A stretch of DNA of 64,000 nucleotides from Paraburkholderia agricolaris (GTDB taxonomy: Bacteria; Pseudomonadota; Gammaproteobacteria; Burkholderiales; Burkholderiaceae). A model generated the notes under the pieces. It saw only the letters and a program-made list of their open reading frames with translations, made no database searches and was not told where the DNA came from. Shown here one piece after another: positions 51,469 through 59,964 of this stretch. Numbering within the stretch: the first letter of the stretch is position 1; each line of letters opens with the position of its first letter. The translations under genes were made by a program, and so were the position numbers. The stretch is taken from the NCBI RefSeq assembly GCF_009455635.1, contig NZ_QPER01000002.1, positions 3,658,001 through 3,722,000 on the forward strand, in the 5' to 3' direction.

Positions 51469-53681
51469 GCACCCGACGCCCGACCGATACGATCACTACC
51501 CTTGCCATGCGCGCCGGCTTCGAGGTCGAGTGGCGCGATGCGCACCATACGACGCAGCATGTGCCGGAGAGCACGCTCGCCGTGCTGCTCGACCGGATGG
51601 GCTTGCCGTGCGCCAACGCCACGCAGATCCGGCACAGCGCGGCCACGCTCGACGCCGAGTTGTCCGGCCGCAAACTGCCGCCGTTGATGACTGCGGAGGT
51701 CGACCGCGGCATCGCGCTGCCGGCTGCGGCGATCAGATCCGCCAGTCACTACCGGATCGAACTCGAAAGCGGGTCGATCATCGACGGCCGTTTCACGGCG
51801 CCTAAGGGCGAGGAAGCGTTGCTCACGCCCATCGACGAACCTGGCTATCACACGCTGGTGATTAACGATCAACGCGTGACGTTGGCCGTGGCGCCGTCGC
51901 GCTGCTATACCGTCGCGGATGCATGGCGCACGCTGCATGGCGGCACCGCCGCGCAAACAGCGCAACCGGCACAAACGCCGCCGCTGTGGGGCATTGCCGC
52001 GCAGTTATATGGTTTGCGCCGCACGGGCGATGGCGGCATCGGCGACTATACGGCCCTCGCGCAAATGGCCACTGAGAGCGCGAAGCGCGGCGCACATGCG
52101 CTCGCCGTCAGCCCCACGCACGCGATGTTCAGTGCCGAGCCGGATCGTTTCAGCCCGTATTCGCCGTCGTCGCGTTTGTGGCTGAACGTCACGCATATCG
52201 ACCCTGCCGCGGTGTTCGGCGAGGCTGCCGCGCGCGCCGCGCTCGAGGCCGCGCAGGCCACCGGCGCATGGTCGGCGCTCGAAGACTTGCCGCTGATCGA
52301 TTGGCCGAACGCGGTGGTGCTGAAGCTGAAGGTTCTGCGCGCGCTGTACGAGAACTTCTGCACTCAGGAACGCGCGCACGACACGCCGCGCGCGCTCGAA
52401 TTTCATGGTTTCTGTGAACGTGCCGGCCGCGCCCTTGAAGATCATGCGCGCTTCGAGGCGCTGCAGGCCGTGCAGTTGGCTCAAGGAGACGGTAAGGGTC
52501 ACTGGCGCGACTGGCCCGAAACGTTGCGCGATCCGCGCAGCGCGGAAGTCGAAGCCTTTGCCGAAGCGCATCGGCATGAAGTCGATTTTCATCTGTTTCT
52601 GCAATGGCTCGCCACCAAGGGTCTGTCGCACGCGCAGCAGGCCGCGACCGACGCCGGGATGGCCGTCGGCCTGATCGCCGATCTGGCCGTTGGCTGCGAT
52701 AGTGCCGGCAGCCATGCATGGTCGTATCGCGACGACATGCTGCAAGGAATCTCAGTGGGCGCACCGCCCGATCTGTTCAACCAGGCCGGGCAGGCTTGGG
52801 GGCTCACCACCTTCTCGCCGCGCGCGATGCGCACGCAGGGCTTCTCTGCCTTCATCGACATGCTGCGTGCGGCGTTCGCGCATGCGGGTGGCATCCGCAT
52901 CGATCATATTCTCGGTTTGCGGCGCCTGTGGCTCGTACCCGAAGGCGAGAGCGCGCGCAACGGCGCCTATCTGCGCTATCCGCTCGAAGACCTGCTGCGG
53001 CTGATCGCGCTCGAATCGTGGCGGCATCGCGCGATCGTGATTGGCGAAGATCTCGGCACCGTGCCGCACGGTTTTCGCGAACGGCTCGAAGAGCATGGAC
53101 TCGCCGGCATTCGCGTGCTGTGGTTCGAAGGCGCGGAAGGCGGCAAGGGCTTCAAACCGCCGCACGCGTGGGATCGCAATGCCGTCGGCACCACCACGAC
53201 CCACGACCTGCCGACCGTGGCGGGCTGGTGGCGCGGCAGCGACATCACGTGGCGCAACCGGATCGGTCAGACCATGGCGCGCGCCGATGGCCGCGATGCG
53301 GAGCAGGTGGCGCTGGAAGAACGCGCCGCCGATCGCGCGCTGCTGTGGCACGCGTTCCAGCAGGCCGGCGTCGCCGCGCCGGACGTGGCAGCGCCGCCGC
53401 CCGACGAAGCGCCCCTGGATGAGGCGCTCGCCTTCGTCGCCGCCACGCCCGGGCCGCTCGTGACATTCCCGCTCGAGGATTTGCTCGCCCTCGTCGAGCA
53501 GCCGAACCTGCCCGGCTCGATCGACGAGCATCCGAACTGGCGCCGCCGCGTGAGCCTGCCCATCGACGCATTGTTCGAGGACGACGCCTTCAGCGATCGC
53601 CTGCTGGCCGTCGACCGCGCGCGCCGCGGCGCAACCGTTCCCGCCTCTACCAACGTTTCTTCGGAGCCTGATACGCCATGA
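51465..53681 (+). CDS. malQ: 4-alpha-glucanotransferase (amylomaltase)
   Basis: 738 residues from a GTG at 51465 that overlaps the treZ stop and has AGGAG eight bases upstream; a longer frame upstream lies inside treZ and is not used. GH77 motifs are intact: IRIDHILGLRRLWLVPEGES, VIGEDLGTVPHGFRERLEEH and TTTHDLPTVAGWW. It transfers glucan segments between chains, supplying linear maltodextrins that TreY can use. An N-terminal extension of about 150 residues, as in E. coli MalQ, is present. Stop overlaps the treY start by 4 bases. Confidence 0.94.
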   Translation: MSTRRPTDTITTLAMRAGFEVEWRDAHHTTQHVPESTLAVLLDRMGLPCANATQIRHSAATLDAELSGRKLPPLMTAEVDRGIALPAAAIRSASHYRIELESGSIIDGRFTAPKGEEALLTPIDEPGYHTLVINDQRVTLAVAPSRCYTVADAWRTLHGGTAAQTAQPAQTPPLWGIAAQLYGLRRTGDGGIGDYTALAQMATESAKRGAHALAVSPTHAMFSAEPDRFSPYSPSSRLWLNVTHIDPAAVFGEAAARAALEAAQATGAWSALEDLPLIDWPNAVVLKLKVLRALYENFCTQERAHDTPRALEFHGFCERAGRALEDHARFEALQAVQLAQGDGKGHWRDWPETLRDPRSAEVEAFAEAHRHEVDFHLFLQWLATKGLSHAQQAATDAGMAVGLIADLAVGCDSAGSHAWSYRDDMLQGISVGAPPDLFNQAGQAWGLTTFSPRAMRTQGFSAFIDMLRAAFAHAGGIRIDHILGLRRLWLVPEGESARNGAYLRYPLEDLLRLIALESWRHRAIVIGEDLGTVPHGFRERLEEHGLAGIRVLWFEGAEGGKGFKPPHAWDRNAVGTTTTHDLPTVAGWWRGSDITWRNRIGQTMARADGRDAEQVALEERAADRALLWHAFQQAGVAAPDVAAPPPDEAPLDEALAFVAATPGPLVTFPLEDLLALVEQPNLPGSIDEHPNWRRRVSLPIDALFEDDAFSDRLLAVDRARRGATVPASTNVSSEPDTP

Positions 53682-56560
53682 CCGTCCCGCGCTCCACGCT
53701 TCGCCTCCAGTTCCATCGAGGCTTCACCTTCGACGATGCCGCGAAGCACATCGACTACTTCGCCGCGCTCGGCATCAGCCACCTGTACGCGTCGCCCATT
53801 ACCACCGCCGAACCGGGCTCGATGCACGGCTACGATACCGTCGACTACACCCAGGTCAACGCCGAATATGGCGGCGAAGCGGGCTTGAAACGCCTCGTCG
53901 AAAAACTGCGCGCGCACAACATGGGGCTGATCGTCGACGTGGTGCCGAACCATATGGGCGTCGGCGGTTCGAGCAATGCGTGGTGGCTCGATATCCTCGA
54001 ATGGGGCCGGCATAGTGCGTACGCACGCCATTTCGACGTCGACTGGCATTCGCCCGATCCGGCCCTGCGCGGCAAGGTGTTGGCGCCGACACTCGGCGCA
54101 CCGTACGGCGACGAACTCGCCGCGGCCCGGATTGCACTGCATTTCGCGGCCGATAGTGGACGCTTCTATATCGGCTACGGCCCGCATGTATTTCCCGTGT
54201 GCCCAACCGACTACGCAGCGATGCTGCAAAGCGCCGACCGCGCCGATCTCAACGCGCTGGCCGAACGTTTCCAGGGCCTGACGACGCAGCCGACCGATCA
54301 GCCGCGCGCCGCCGAAGGACGCGACATGCTGCGCGAGTTCGTCGCGCAAAACGGTGCCTCGGCGATCGAACTGGTGCTGGAAGCGTATTCGCCCGCGGAT
54401 CCGGTGACGCGTGACCGCTTGCATCGATTGATCGAACGGCAACACTTCCGTCTTGCCTGGTGGCGTACCGCTTCAGACGAAGTGAACTGGCGGCGTTTCT
54501 TCGACATCTCGACATTGGCCGGCGTGCGCGTGGAGCGGCCCGAAGTGTTCGAGGCGGTGCATGCGCTGGTTTTCCGTCTGTATCAGGAAGGCGTGGTGGA
54601 CGGTTTGCGGATCGATCACGTGGACGGTCTGGCTGAACCGCGCGAGTACTGTCAGCGTCTGCGGCAGCGCCTCACCGAATTGCGCGACACCGCGCCGTAT
54701 GTGGTCGTCGAAAAAATTCTCGGCCGCGACGAGCCGTTGCGCGACGACTGGCCCGTGGACGGCACGACCGGCTACGATTTCATGAACGACGTGGGCGCCC
54801 TCTTGCACGATCCGGCCGGCGCCGAGCCGCTCGCGCAGACGTGGACCGAACTCACCGCCCGCAGCCCGCGCTTCGCCGACGAAGCGTTGCCCGCCCGCCG
54901 CAAGATTCTCGCGGAGAATCTCTCCGCCGAACTGGACCGCGCGGCGCGCGCGTTGCATCGGATTGCCCGCGACTCGCTGACAACCCGCGATTTCACCTTC
55001 ACCGCGTTGCGGCGCGTGCTGACCGAACTGGTCGTGCATTTTCCGGTGTATCGGATCTATTCGCAAAACGGGCTGCGCAGCGCCGCCGATAACGTGTATT
55101 TCGATCAGGCGCTGGCAGGCGCGAAACAGACGCTTTCGCGCGCGGATCATGAAGTGCTCGACCGTGTGAACGCGTGGCTTGGCGAGAGCGCCGAAGAAGT
55201 ATCGAATCCGAATCCGAATGCACGCGGCAATGCACAATCGCAGCAGCAGGGTCCAGGTGGCGCGCCGCCGAGTCACGCAGGTTCGGCACGGCGCACCGCG
55301 CAAACGCTGTTCGCGCAATTGACCGCACCGGTCGCCGCAAAGGCGATTGAAGATACCGCGTGTTATCGCTATGGCCGTTTGCTGTCGCGCAATGAAGTGG
55401 GTTCCGACCCGGGCGAGTTCGCGTTGTCGGTCGAGCAGTTTCATGCGGCGAATCTCGAGCGCTCGCAGCGCTTTCCTCACGCGATGCTCGCCACGGCAAC
55501 GCACGACCACAAGCGTGGCGAAGACGTGCGCGCGCGCCTTGCGGTGTTGAGCGAAATCGCCGACGAATGGAGCGCGAAGTTGCGCGCGTGGTCGACGCTA
55601 AACGCACCACATCGCCGTGCTCTGGACGGTACGCCGATCAGTAGCGTCAGCCACGATATCAGCTACGACTGGGCACCCGGGCCGGCCGCTGAAGCGATGC
55701 TGTATCAAACCCTGGTGGGTTGCTGGCCTCCCGGCTTGCAAGCGAACGATGAAGCGGGCATCAAGGAACTCGCCGAGCGGGTCGCGCAATGGCAGTTGAA
55801 GGCGCTCCGGGAAGCAAAGCTGCAGACCAACTGGCTCGCCCCCGACGAAGCCTTTGAAGCCGGCTGCCGCGCTTTCCTGTTCGACATTCTGGCGCCGCAG
55901 CGGCGCGATGGATTCCTGCGCGAATTGTCCACGTTCGTCACGCGGATCAGCCGCGCGGGTGCGCTCAATAGTTTGCAGCAAACCGTGTTGCGGCTGGCGT
56001 CGCCTGGGATTCCCGACCTTTATCAGGGCACGGAGTTGTGGGACTTCAGCCTGGTCGATCCGGACAATCGCCGGCCCGTCGATTTTGCCAAACGTGAAGC
56101 GTTGCTGGCGCAGACACCCCCTTCGGATTTCCTCGCGGACTGGCCCGATGGACGGGTGAAGCTCGCCGTGGTGCAACGCGTGCTGGCCTTGCGCGCTCAC
56201 TTGCCGGAGTTGCTGAGTCAAAGCACGTATCTGCCGCTGGAGGTACGCGGTCCGCATGCGGCGAATGTGATTGCGTTTGCACGGCGTCATGGGAATGCGT
56301 GGGCCGTGGTGGTGGCAAGCCGGCTTGCTGCCGGATTGCTCGGCGACACGAGCGAACCCGATGATCTGCCGATGGTCGATCCGGGTAAATGGGGCGATAC
56401 CGCCATCGAGATGCCAACGGATCTGGCCGCACGAGCGCTATTCGACTGGTTGAGCCCGGCGGCGCCCAAGGTCGATGAAAACGGCTTGCTGTATCTGCGC
56501 GATGCGTTAGGCGCAATGCCTATCGCGGTGTTGGTGGAGGACGGTGTGCCACGCAGTTGA
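53678..56560 (+). CDS. treY: Malto-oligosyltrehalose synthase
   Basis: 960 residues. Converts the reducing-end alpha-1,4 bond of maltodextrin into trehalose linkage. Features: HGYDTVDYTQVNAEYGGEAG, VVPNHMGVGGSSNAWWLDIL, GLRIDHVDGLAEPREY (nucleophile), VVEKILGRDEPLRDDWPVDG (acid) and HDHKRGEDVRARLAVLSEIA. Residues about 506-538 are a low-complexity insert (SNPNPNARGNAQSQQQGPGG) in a linker of the barrel, encoded in part by a tandem CGAATC repeat near 55202. Last gene of the cluster, with a strong terminator 26 bases later. Confidence 0.94.
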   Translation: MTVPRSTLRLQFHRGFTFDDAAKHIDYFAALGISHLYASPITTAEPGSMHGYDTVDYTQVNAEYGGEAGLKRLVEKLRAHNMGLIVDVVPNHMGVGGSSNAWWLDILEWGRHSAYARHFDVDWHSPDPALRGKVLAPTLGAPYGDELAAARIALHFAADSGRFYIGYGPHVFPVCPTDYAAMLQSADRADLNALAERFQGLTTQPTDQPRAAEGRDMLREFVAQNGASAIELVLEAYSPADPVTRDRLHRLIERQHFRLAWWRTASDEVNWRRFFDISTLAGVRVERPEVFEAVHALVFRLYQEGVVDGLRIDHVDGLAEPREYCQRLRQRLTELRDTAPYVVVEKILGRDEPLRDDWPVDGTTGYDFMNDVGALLHDPAGAEPLAQTWTELTARSPRFADEALPARRKILAENLSAELDRAARALHRIARDSLTTRDFTFTALRRVLTELVVHFPVYRIYSQNGLRSAADNVYFDQALAGAKQTLSRADHEVLDRVNAWLGESAEEVSNPNPNARGNAQSQQQGPGGAPPSHAGSARRTAQTLFAQLTAPVAAKAIEDTACYRYGRLLSRNEVGSDPGEFALSVEQFHAANLERSQRFPHAMLATATHDHKRGEDVRARLAVLSEIADEWSAKLRAWSTLNAPHRRALDGTPISSVSHDISYDWAPGPAAEAMLYQTLVGCWPPGLQANDEAGIKELAERVAQWQLKALREAKLQTNWLAPDEAFEAGCRAFLFDILAPQRRDGFLRELSTFVTRISRAGALNSLQQTVLRLASPGIPDLYQGTELWDFSLVDPDNRRPVDFAKREALLAQTPPSDFLADWPDGRVKLAVVQRVLALRAHLPELLSQSTYLPLEVRGPHAANVIAFARRHGNAWAVVVASRLAAGLLGDTSEPDDLPMVDPGKWGDTAIEMPTDLAARALFDWLSPAAPKVDENGLLYLRDALGAMPIAVLVEDGVPRS

Positions 56561-56585
56561 TGCGCGTTTTCTGGAAGCGTGCAGG

Positions 56586-56620
56586 GGCGGTTAAAGCAGA
56601 CATGCTTTAACCGCCTTTTT
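56586..56620 (+). terminator. Rho-independent terminator of the glucan/trehalose operon
   Basis: GGCGGTTAAAGC, loop AGACAT, GCTTTAACCGCC, then TTTTT. A perfect 12-bp stem with T-tract. Confidence 0.93.
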
Positions 56621-56674
56621 GCTGGCTGTTGGCTCACGCATTGACTCACTTACTGGCGCGCTCAGCGCAATGCG

Positions 56675-57124
56675 TCATGCCGACGAACCACCTTGCTGCG
56701 CGCGTTTGACGGCTTCGGCCACCTGTTCCGCCACGCGCCTTGTGTCCCAGTACACCTGCCCTTTGTACATCCGGTCGCCGCGCAGGTTGAAGCGGTCGAC
56801 ACCCTGCCAGTTGAGCGCCTGTCCGGCTACCGTGGCCGATGCCCGCCATTCGATCATGACGGCGTCGCCGGTGGGCGCCCATTGAAGGACGTCGACTTTC
56901 AAGTCCGGCAGTTGCGTCAGGACCTGACGGAAATGTTCGATGACGCCTTTCCGGTCGGCCGGCTCCGTCATGGGTGGGATCAGGTTTTGTGTGTCTTCGT
57001 GCATGAGCGCTTCAAGATTATCGGCGACGGGGTGCTGCCACTCCGAAGCGAAGCGTTGCACAGCGGTCCTGGCGTTGGCTAACTGCTCCGCGCTCGGGGG
57101 AAGGTATTTTTCTGCTGACGTCAT
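56675..57124 (-). CDS. NTF2-like / SnoaL-fold protein
   Basis: 149 residues from ATG 57124 after GGAG (the frame continues upstream without support). The sequence has the alpha+beta cone pattern: YLPPSAEQLANARTAVQRFA, EALMHEDTQNLIPPMTE, GVIEHFRQVLTQLPDLKVDV and WQGVDRFNLRGDRMYKGQVY. Such proteins are small enzymes or binding domains for steroids, polyketides or similar. Function unknown. Divergent from a TetR gene with a palindromic operator between them, so likely its target. Confidence 0.78.
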   Translation of the reverse strand: MTSAEKYLPPSAEQLANARTAVQRFASEWQHPVADNLEALMHEDTQNLIPPMTEPADRKGVIEHFRQVLTQLPDLKVDVLQWAPTGDAVMIEWRASATVAGQALNWQGVDRFNLRGDRMYKGQVYWDTRRVAEQVAEAVKRAQQGGSSA

Positions 57125-57221
57125 GTGGGTTTGCTCCTGAATGGGTTGCTTACCTACGGTGTTGTTGCCCGGGTGTTCAGGCCGCAGCCAGAAGGCTGAT
57201 TTAACATACAACTAGATTTTC

Positions 57222-57238
57222 ACATACACCGTGTATGT
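57222..57238. promoter_or_regulatory. Candidate TetR operator between NTF2-like gene and tetR
   Basis: Perfect 17-base palindrome ACATACAC-C-GTGTATGT in the 160-base divergent spacer, 47 bases before the TetR ATG. A related half site ACATACAAC lies about 20 bases to the left. TetR-family repressors commonly bind such sites between themselves and a divergent target. Confidence 0.6.
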
Positions 57239-57284
57239 ATACTACAATCAGAATGTGAAAAATCAAGGGATAAAAACGAAGCCC

Positions 57285-57914
57285 ATGCCAAGTGCAGGTC
57301 CAACCCCCAAATCCCGTCGCGAGGAATATGCGGACGCGACCCGGCAAGCGCTCATCACCGCCGCGGGCGAGCTATTCACGTCACAGGGGTATCAGCAAGT
57401 CGGGATCGAAGCCATCGCGCGCAGCGCACGCGTGACCCGTGGCGCCTTCTATCATCACTTTGCAGACAAGGCCGAGCTGTTCGACGCCCTAGTCGAGGCT
57501 CTGCAGGCGGACGCTGCATCCAGAGTCAAATCCGCCGCCGAGGCTGCTCCCCAGGCAAAACGGATGAGCGCGGGCATTCGCGAATTCCTGGAGATCTGCA
57601 TCGAGCCCGCCTACCGGCAACTCGTCATTGAAACCGCGCCCGCCGTGCTCGGTCCGGCACGGTGCCGCAAGATCGAAGAAGCGCACGTGTATGGTCTGCT
57701 GATCGGCGCGCTGACGAACCAGGCCTCCGGCAAGGAAAAAGCCAAGGCGTATCTCGCTGCGCGCATGATCGGCAGCATGGTGTGCGAAGCGGCACAATTA
57801 CTCGATGGCGCGGACGACCCCGTCGCCATGAAAGCGGACGCGTTGAAGCTCGTTGAAAGCATGGCCGGCGCGCTGACGGCCGACAAGAACCGCGTTACAG
57901 CAACCCGCAAGTAA
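57285..57914 (+). CDS. TetR-family transcriptional regulator
   Basis: 209 residues from ATG 57285 (MPSAGPTPKSRREEYADATR). The DNA-binding domain is canonical: ALITAAGELFTSQGYQQVGI then AIARSARVTRGAFYHHFADK. The C-terminal helical domain contains the usual ligand pocket region without identifiable specificity. The frame extends 18 codons upstream, which would cross the palindrome, so the later ATG is preferred. The dipeptidase gene begins 22 bases downstream and may be co-transcribed. Confidence 0.88.
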   Translation: MPSAGPTPKSRREEYADATRQALITAAGELFTSQGYQQVGIEAIARSARVTRGAFYHHFADKAELFDALVEALQADAASRVKSAAEAAPQAKRMSAGIREFLEICIEPAYRQLVIETAPAVLGPARCRKIEEAHVYGLLIGALTNQASGKEKAKAYLAARMIGSMVCEAAQLLDGADDPVAMKADALKLVESMAGALTADKNRVTATRK

Positions 57915-57936
57915 GCCGTCCTCGAGAGGAACACCG

Positions 57937-59424
57937 ATGCAGATCGACTGGCCGGGCATCCAAAGTGGAAAAGCCGATACCTTGCACGGCACGCGTGTCG
58001 ACATATCGGGCTGGATGATTCCACTGGACCCGCAAGCGGACACGGTTGATTACTTCCTGCTGAGCGCCGACGAACCGTGTTGCGGGGGCTGCGTGCCACG
58101 CAATCCGTTGACATCGATCGAAGTGCAGATGGCCGTGCCACTCGCGCCGCAAGCCGACGCGCTGGCGCTGCGTGGCCGCCTGATGCGTCTGGTCGACGAT
58201 CCTGCGGGTTGGCGCTATCGCCTGGTCGATGCGTTGCCGGTTGAGCGTCCGGCAGCGCCACCGCGTCGATTTAGTCGACGCGCGTTTCTGGCATCGGGTG
58301 CGGCGCTGGGGTTGACCGCTTGTGCGCCCGGGCCCTTTGCCGGTTATACGGAAGCGCACGCCGAAACGACACCGGCAACACAACAGGCGCAGACACCGCC
58401 ACCGGCGCAAGCCGCGCAATCCGACGCCGCTCCAGCATGGCAGGTACCTCCCGGCGCGCTCACTATCGACATGCACAGCCACGCCGGCCGTGTGACCGTC
58501 TCGCGCGATCCGGCGATCGGTGCGAACCGCCCATTCCTCCCGTTGGCCGCGCCGATGCGCGCCGGCGGCATGAACGTCATCTGCCTTGCAATCGTCACCG
58601 ATACGACGGTCACGCGCGTAGCGGACAACCGCAAGCGTTTCGAGGCGTGGCGCGAGCCTCAGCCAGGCGAACTCTATGCGCTCGGCCAGGCCGAATTCCA
58701 GCGTGCGCATCAATTGATCGAACGCCAGCAATTGCGGGTGGTGACCGACACTGCATCGCTATCTGCCCAAGGTCCGCTCGGCCCCTGCGCGATCATCTCG
58801 GCCGAAGGCGCGGACTTTCTCGAAGGCCAGGTGGATCGTGTCGACGAGGCGTACACGAAGCATCAGCTACGGCATCTGCAACTGACGCACTATCGCGTGA
58901 ATGAACTGGGTGATATCCAGACCGAGCCTCCGGTGCATGGTGGCTTGACGGATACCGGCGTCCAGGTGATACGGCGTTGCAACGCGTTGGGGATCGTGGT
59001 CGACGTTGCACACGGCACCTACGATCTGGTGAAGCGCGCGGCGGATACATCGACCAAACCGCTGGTGCTGTCGCATTCGGCCCTGGCCACGCACCCGGGT
59101 GCGCGAAGCCGGCTTATCACGCCCGACCATGCGCGAGTAATCGCCGGCACGGGTGGCGTAATTGGCGTGTGGCCGAGCTCAGGCACGTTTCACGATTTGC
59201 ATGCGATGGCCGAAGGCGTCAGGCGCATGGCGGATGTGGTGGGCGTGGAACACGTCGGCTTGGGGACCGACATGCTCGGGTTTATTTCACCCCCGGTATT
59301 CACGAGCTACAGGCAGTTGCCCGATCTGGCCAGTGCGCTGTTGCTGGCCGGATTCTCGCAAGCGGAAGTTGGGGCGATTCTGGGTGGCAATTACCGGCGG
59401 GTATTCGAGGTGTCGGTGGGGTGA
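57937..59424 (+). CDS. Membrane dipeptidase (M19) with an N-terminal DUF3299-like domain
   Basis: 495 residues from ATG 57937 with AGAGGA upstream. Residues 10-100 resemble DUF3299 (DISGWMIPLDPQADTVDYFL then DEPCCGGCVPRNPLTSIEVQ). Then comes an internal twin-arginine signal plus lipobox, RRFSRRAFLASGAALGLTAC, with the would-be lipid Cys at 129. Residues about 155-495 are an M19 renal-dipeptidase-like metallohydrolase: TIDMHSHAGR, VVDVAHGTYD, LVLSHSALATHPGARS and HVGLGTDMLGF. M19 enzymes cleave dipeptides or related amides with two zinc ions. The domain order is odd because a signal normally starts the protein. No internal ribosome site is obvious. Confidence 0.85.
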   Translation: MQIDWPGIQSGKADTLHGTRVDISGWMIPLDPQADTVDYFLLSADEPCCGGCVPRNPLTSIEVQMAVPLAPQADALALRGRLMRLVDDPAGWRYRLVDALPVERPAAPPRRFSRRAFLASGAALGLTACAPGPFAGYTEAHAETTPATQQAQTPPPAQAAQSDAAPAWQVPPGALTIDMHSHAGRVTVSRDPAIGANRPFLPLAAPMRAGGMNVICLAIVTDTTVTRVADNRKRFEAWREPQPGELYALGQAEFQRAHQLIERQQLRVVTDTASLSAQGPLGPCAIISAEGADFLEGQVDRVDEAYTKHQLRHLQLTHYRVNELGDIQTEPPVHGGLTDTGVQVIRRCNALGIVVDVAHGTYDLVKRAADTSTKPLVLSHSALATHPGARSRLITPDHARVIAGTGGVIGVWPSSGTFHDLHAMAEGVRRMADVVGVEHVGLGTDMLGFISPPVFTSYRQLPDLASALLLAGFSQAEVGAILGGNYRRVFEVSVG

Positions 59425-59462
59425 GCTTGCATGCCGTTCGCGAGCGGGACCTTGGCGTCGAG

Positions 59463-59875
59463 CTAGCGCCCTGCCGCCCACAGCAATGAAATCCCTGACG
59501 ACAACATCAACCCGTCAACCACCAGTTTAAAAGCCGCGGGACTCATCCGCACCACAATCAGCCGCGCGGAAAAGGACCCGATCATGAGCGCCGAGCCGGT
59601 GATCAAACCGTCGATCACCACATGCAAGGGCAATGCACCGAAATGATTGAACACCGCGACTTTGGTGCCGTAGACAGCCAGTCGATCTCACGCCACCACG
59701 CAATGATCTTGCCGAAGTTGCCCATGATCGCGGCGATCGCCATGATCGGCACGGCCTGCTGTGGACCGAACAGCATGACGAGAACGGGCATCAGCATCAT
59801 CGACGAACCAGTGCCGATCACGCCGCTCAACGTGCCGGCCAGCAAACCGACGCATAGCACCAGCAAATATCCCAT
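59463..59875 (-). pseudogene. TauE/SafE-type sulfite exporter remnant, deleted and frameshifted
   Basis: Two frames on the minus strand carry the two ends of one TauE/SafE (TSUP) permease. The first (59875 leftwards) reads MGYLLVLCVGLLAGTLSGVI and runs to WWREIDWLS. The second, in another frame, reads LAVYGTKVAVFNHFGALPLH and ends ISLLWAAGR. In intact relatives about 110 residues separate these phrases, so roughly 330 bases have been lost, with a frame change, at about 59675-59690. The product cannot be a working permease. Intact length should be about 245-250 residues. Confidence 0.85.
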
Positions 59876-59964
59876 GTCGCCCCCGTGGTATGGACGGCGA
59901 TTTTACTTGAGCAATGCTGCAGTTGACTTACGACGGGCGCAGCGCCGAAACCGATTAAAGCCGG

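Noticed and set aside
55202..55219. The CGAATC triplicate as a regulatory or CRISPR-like repeat
   Set aside because: It is in frame inside treY and encodes the NPNPN insert.
59463..59875. Two separate small membrane proteins
   Set aside because: They overlap, lie in different frames and read as the N- and C-terminal ends of one TauE/SafE permease, so a single pseudogene explains both.
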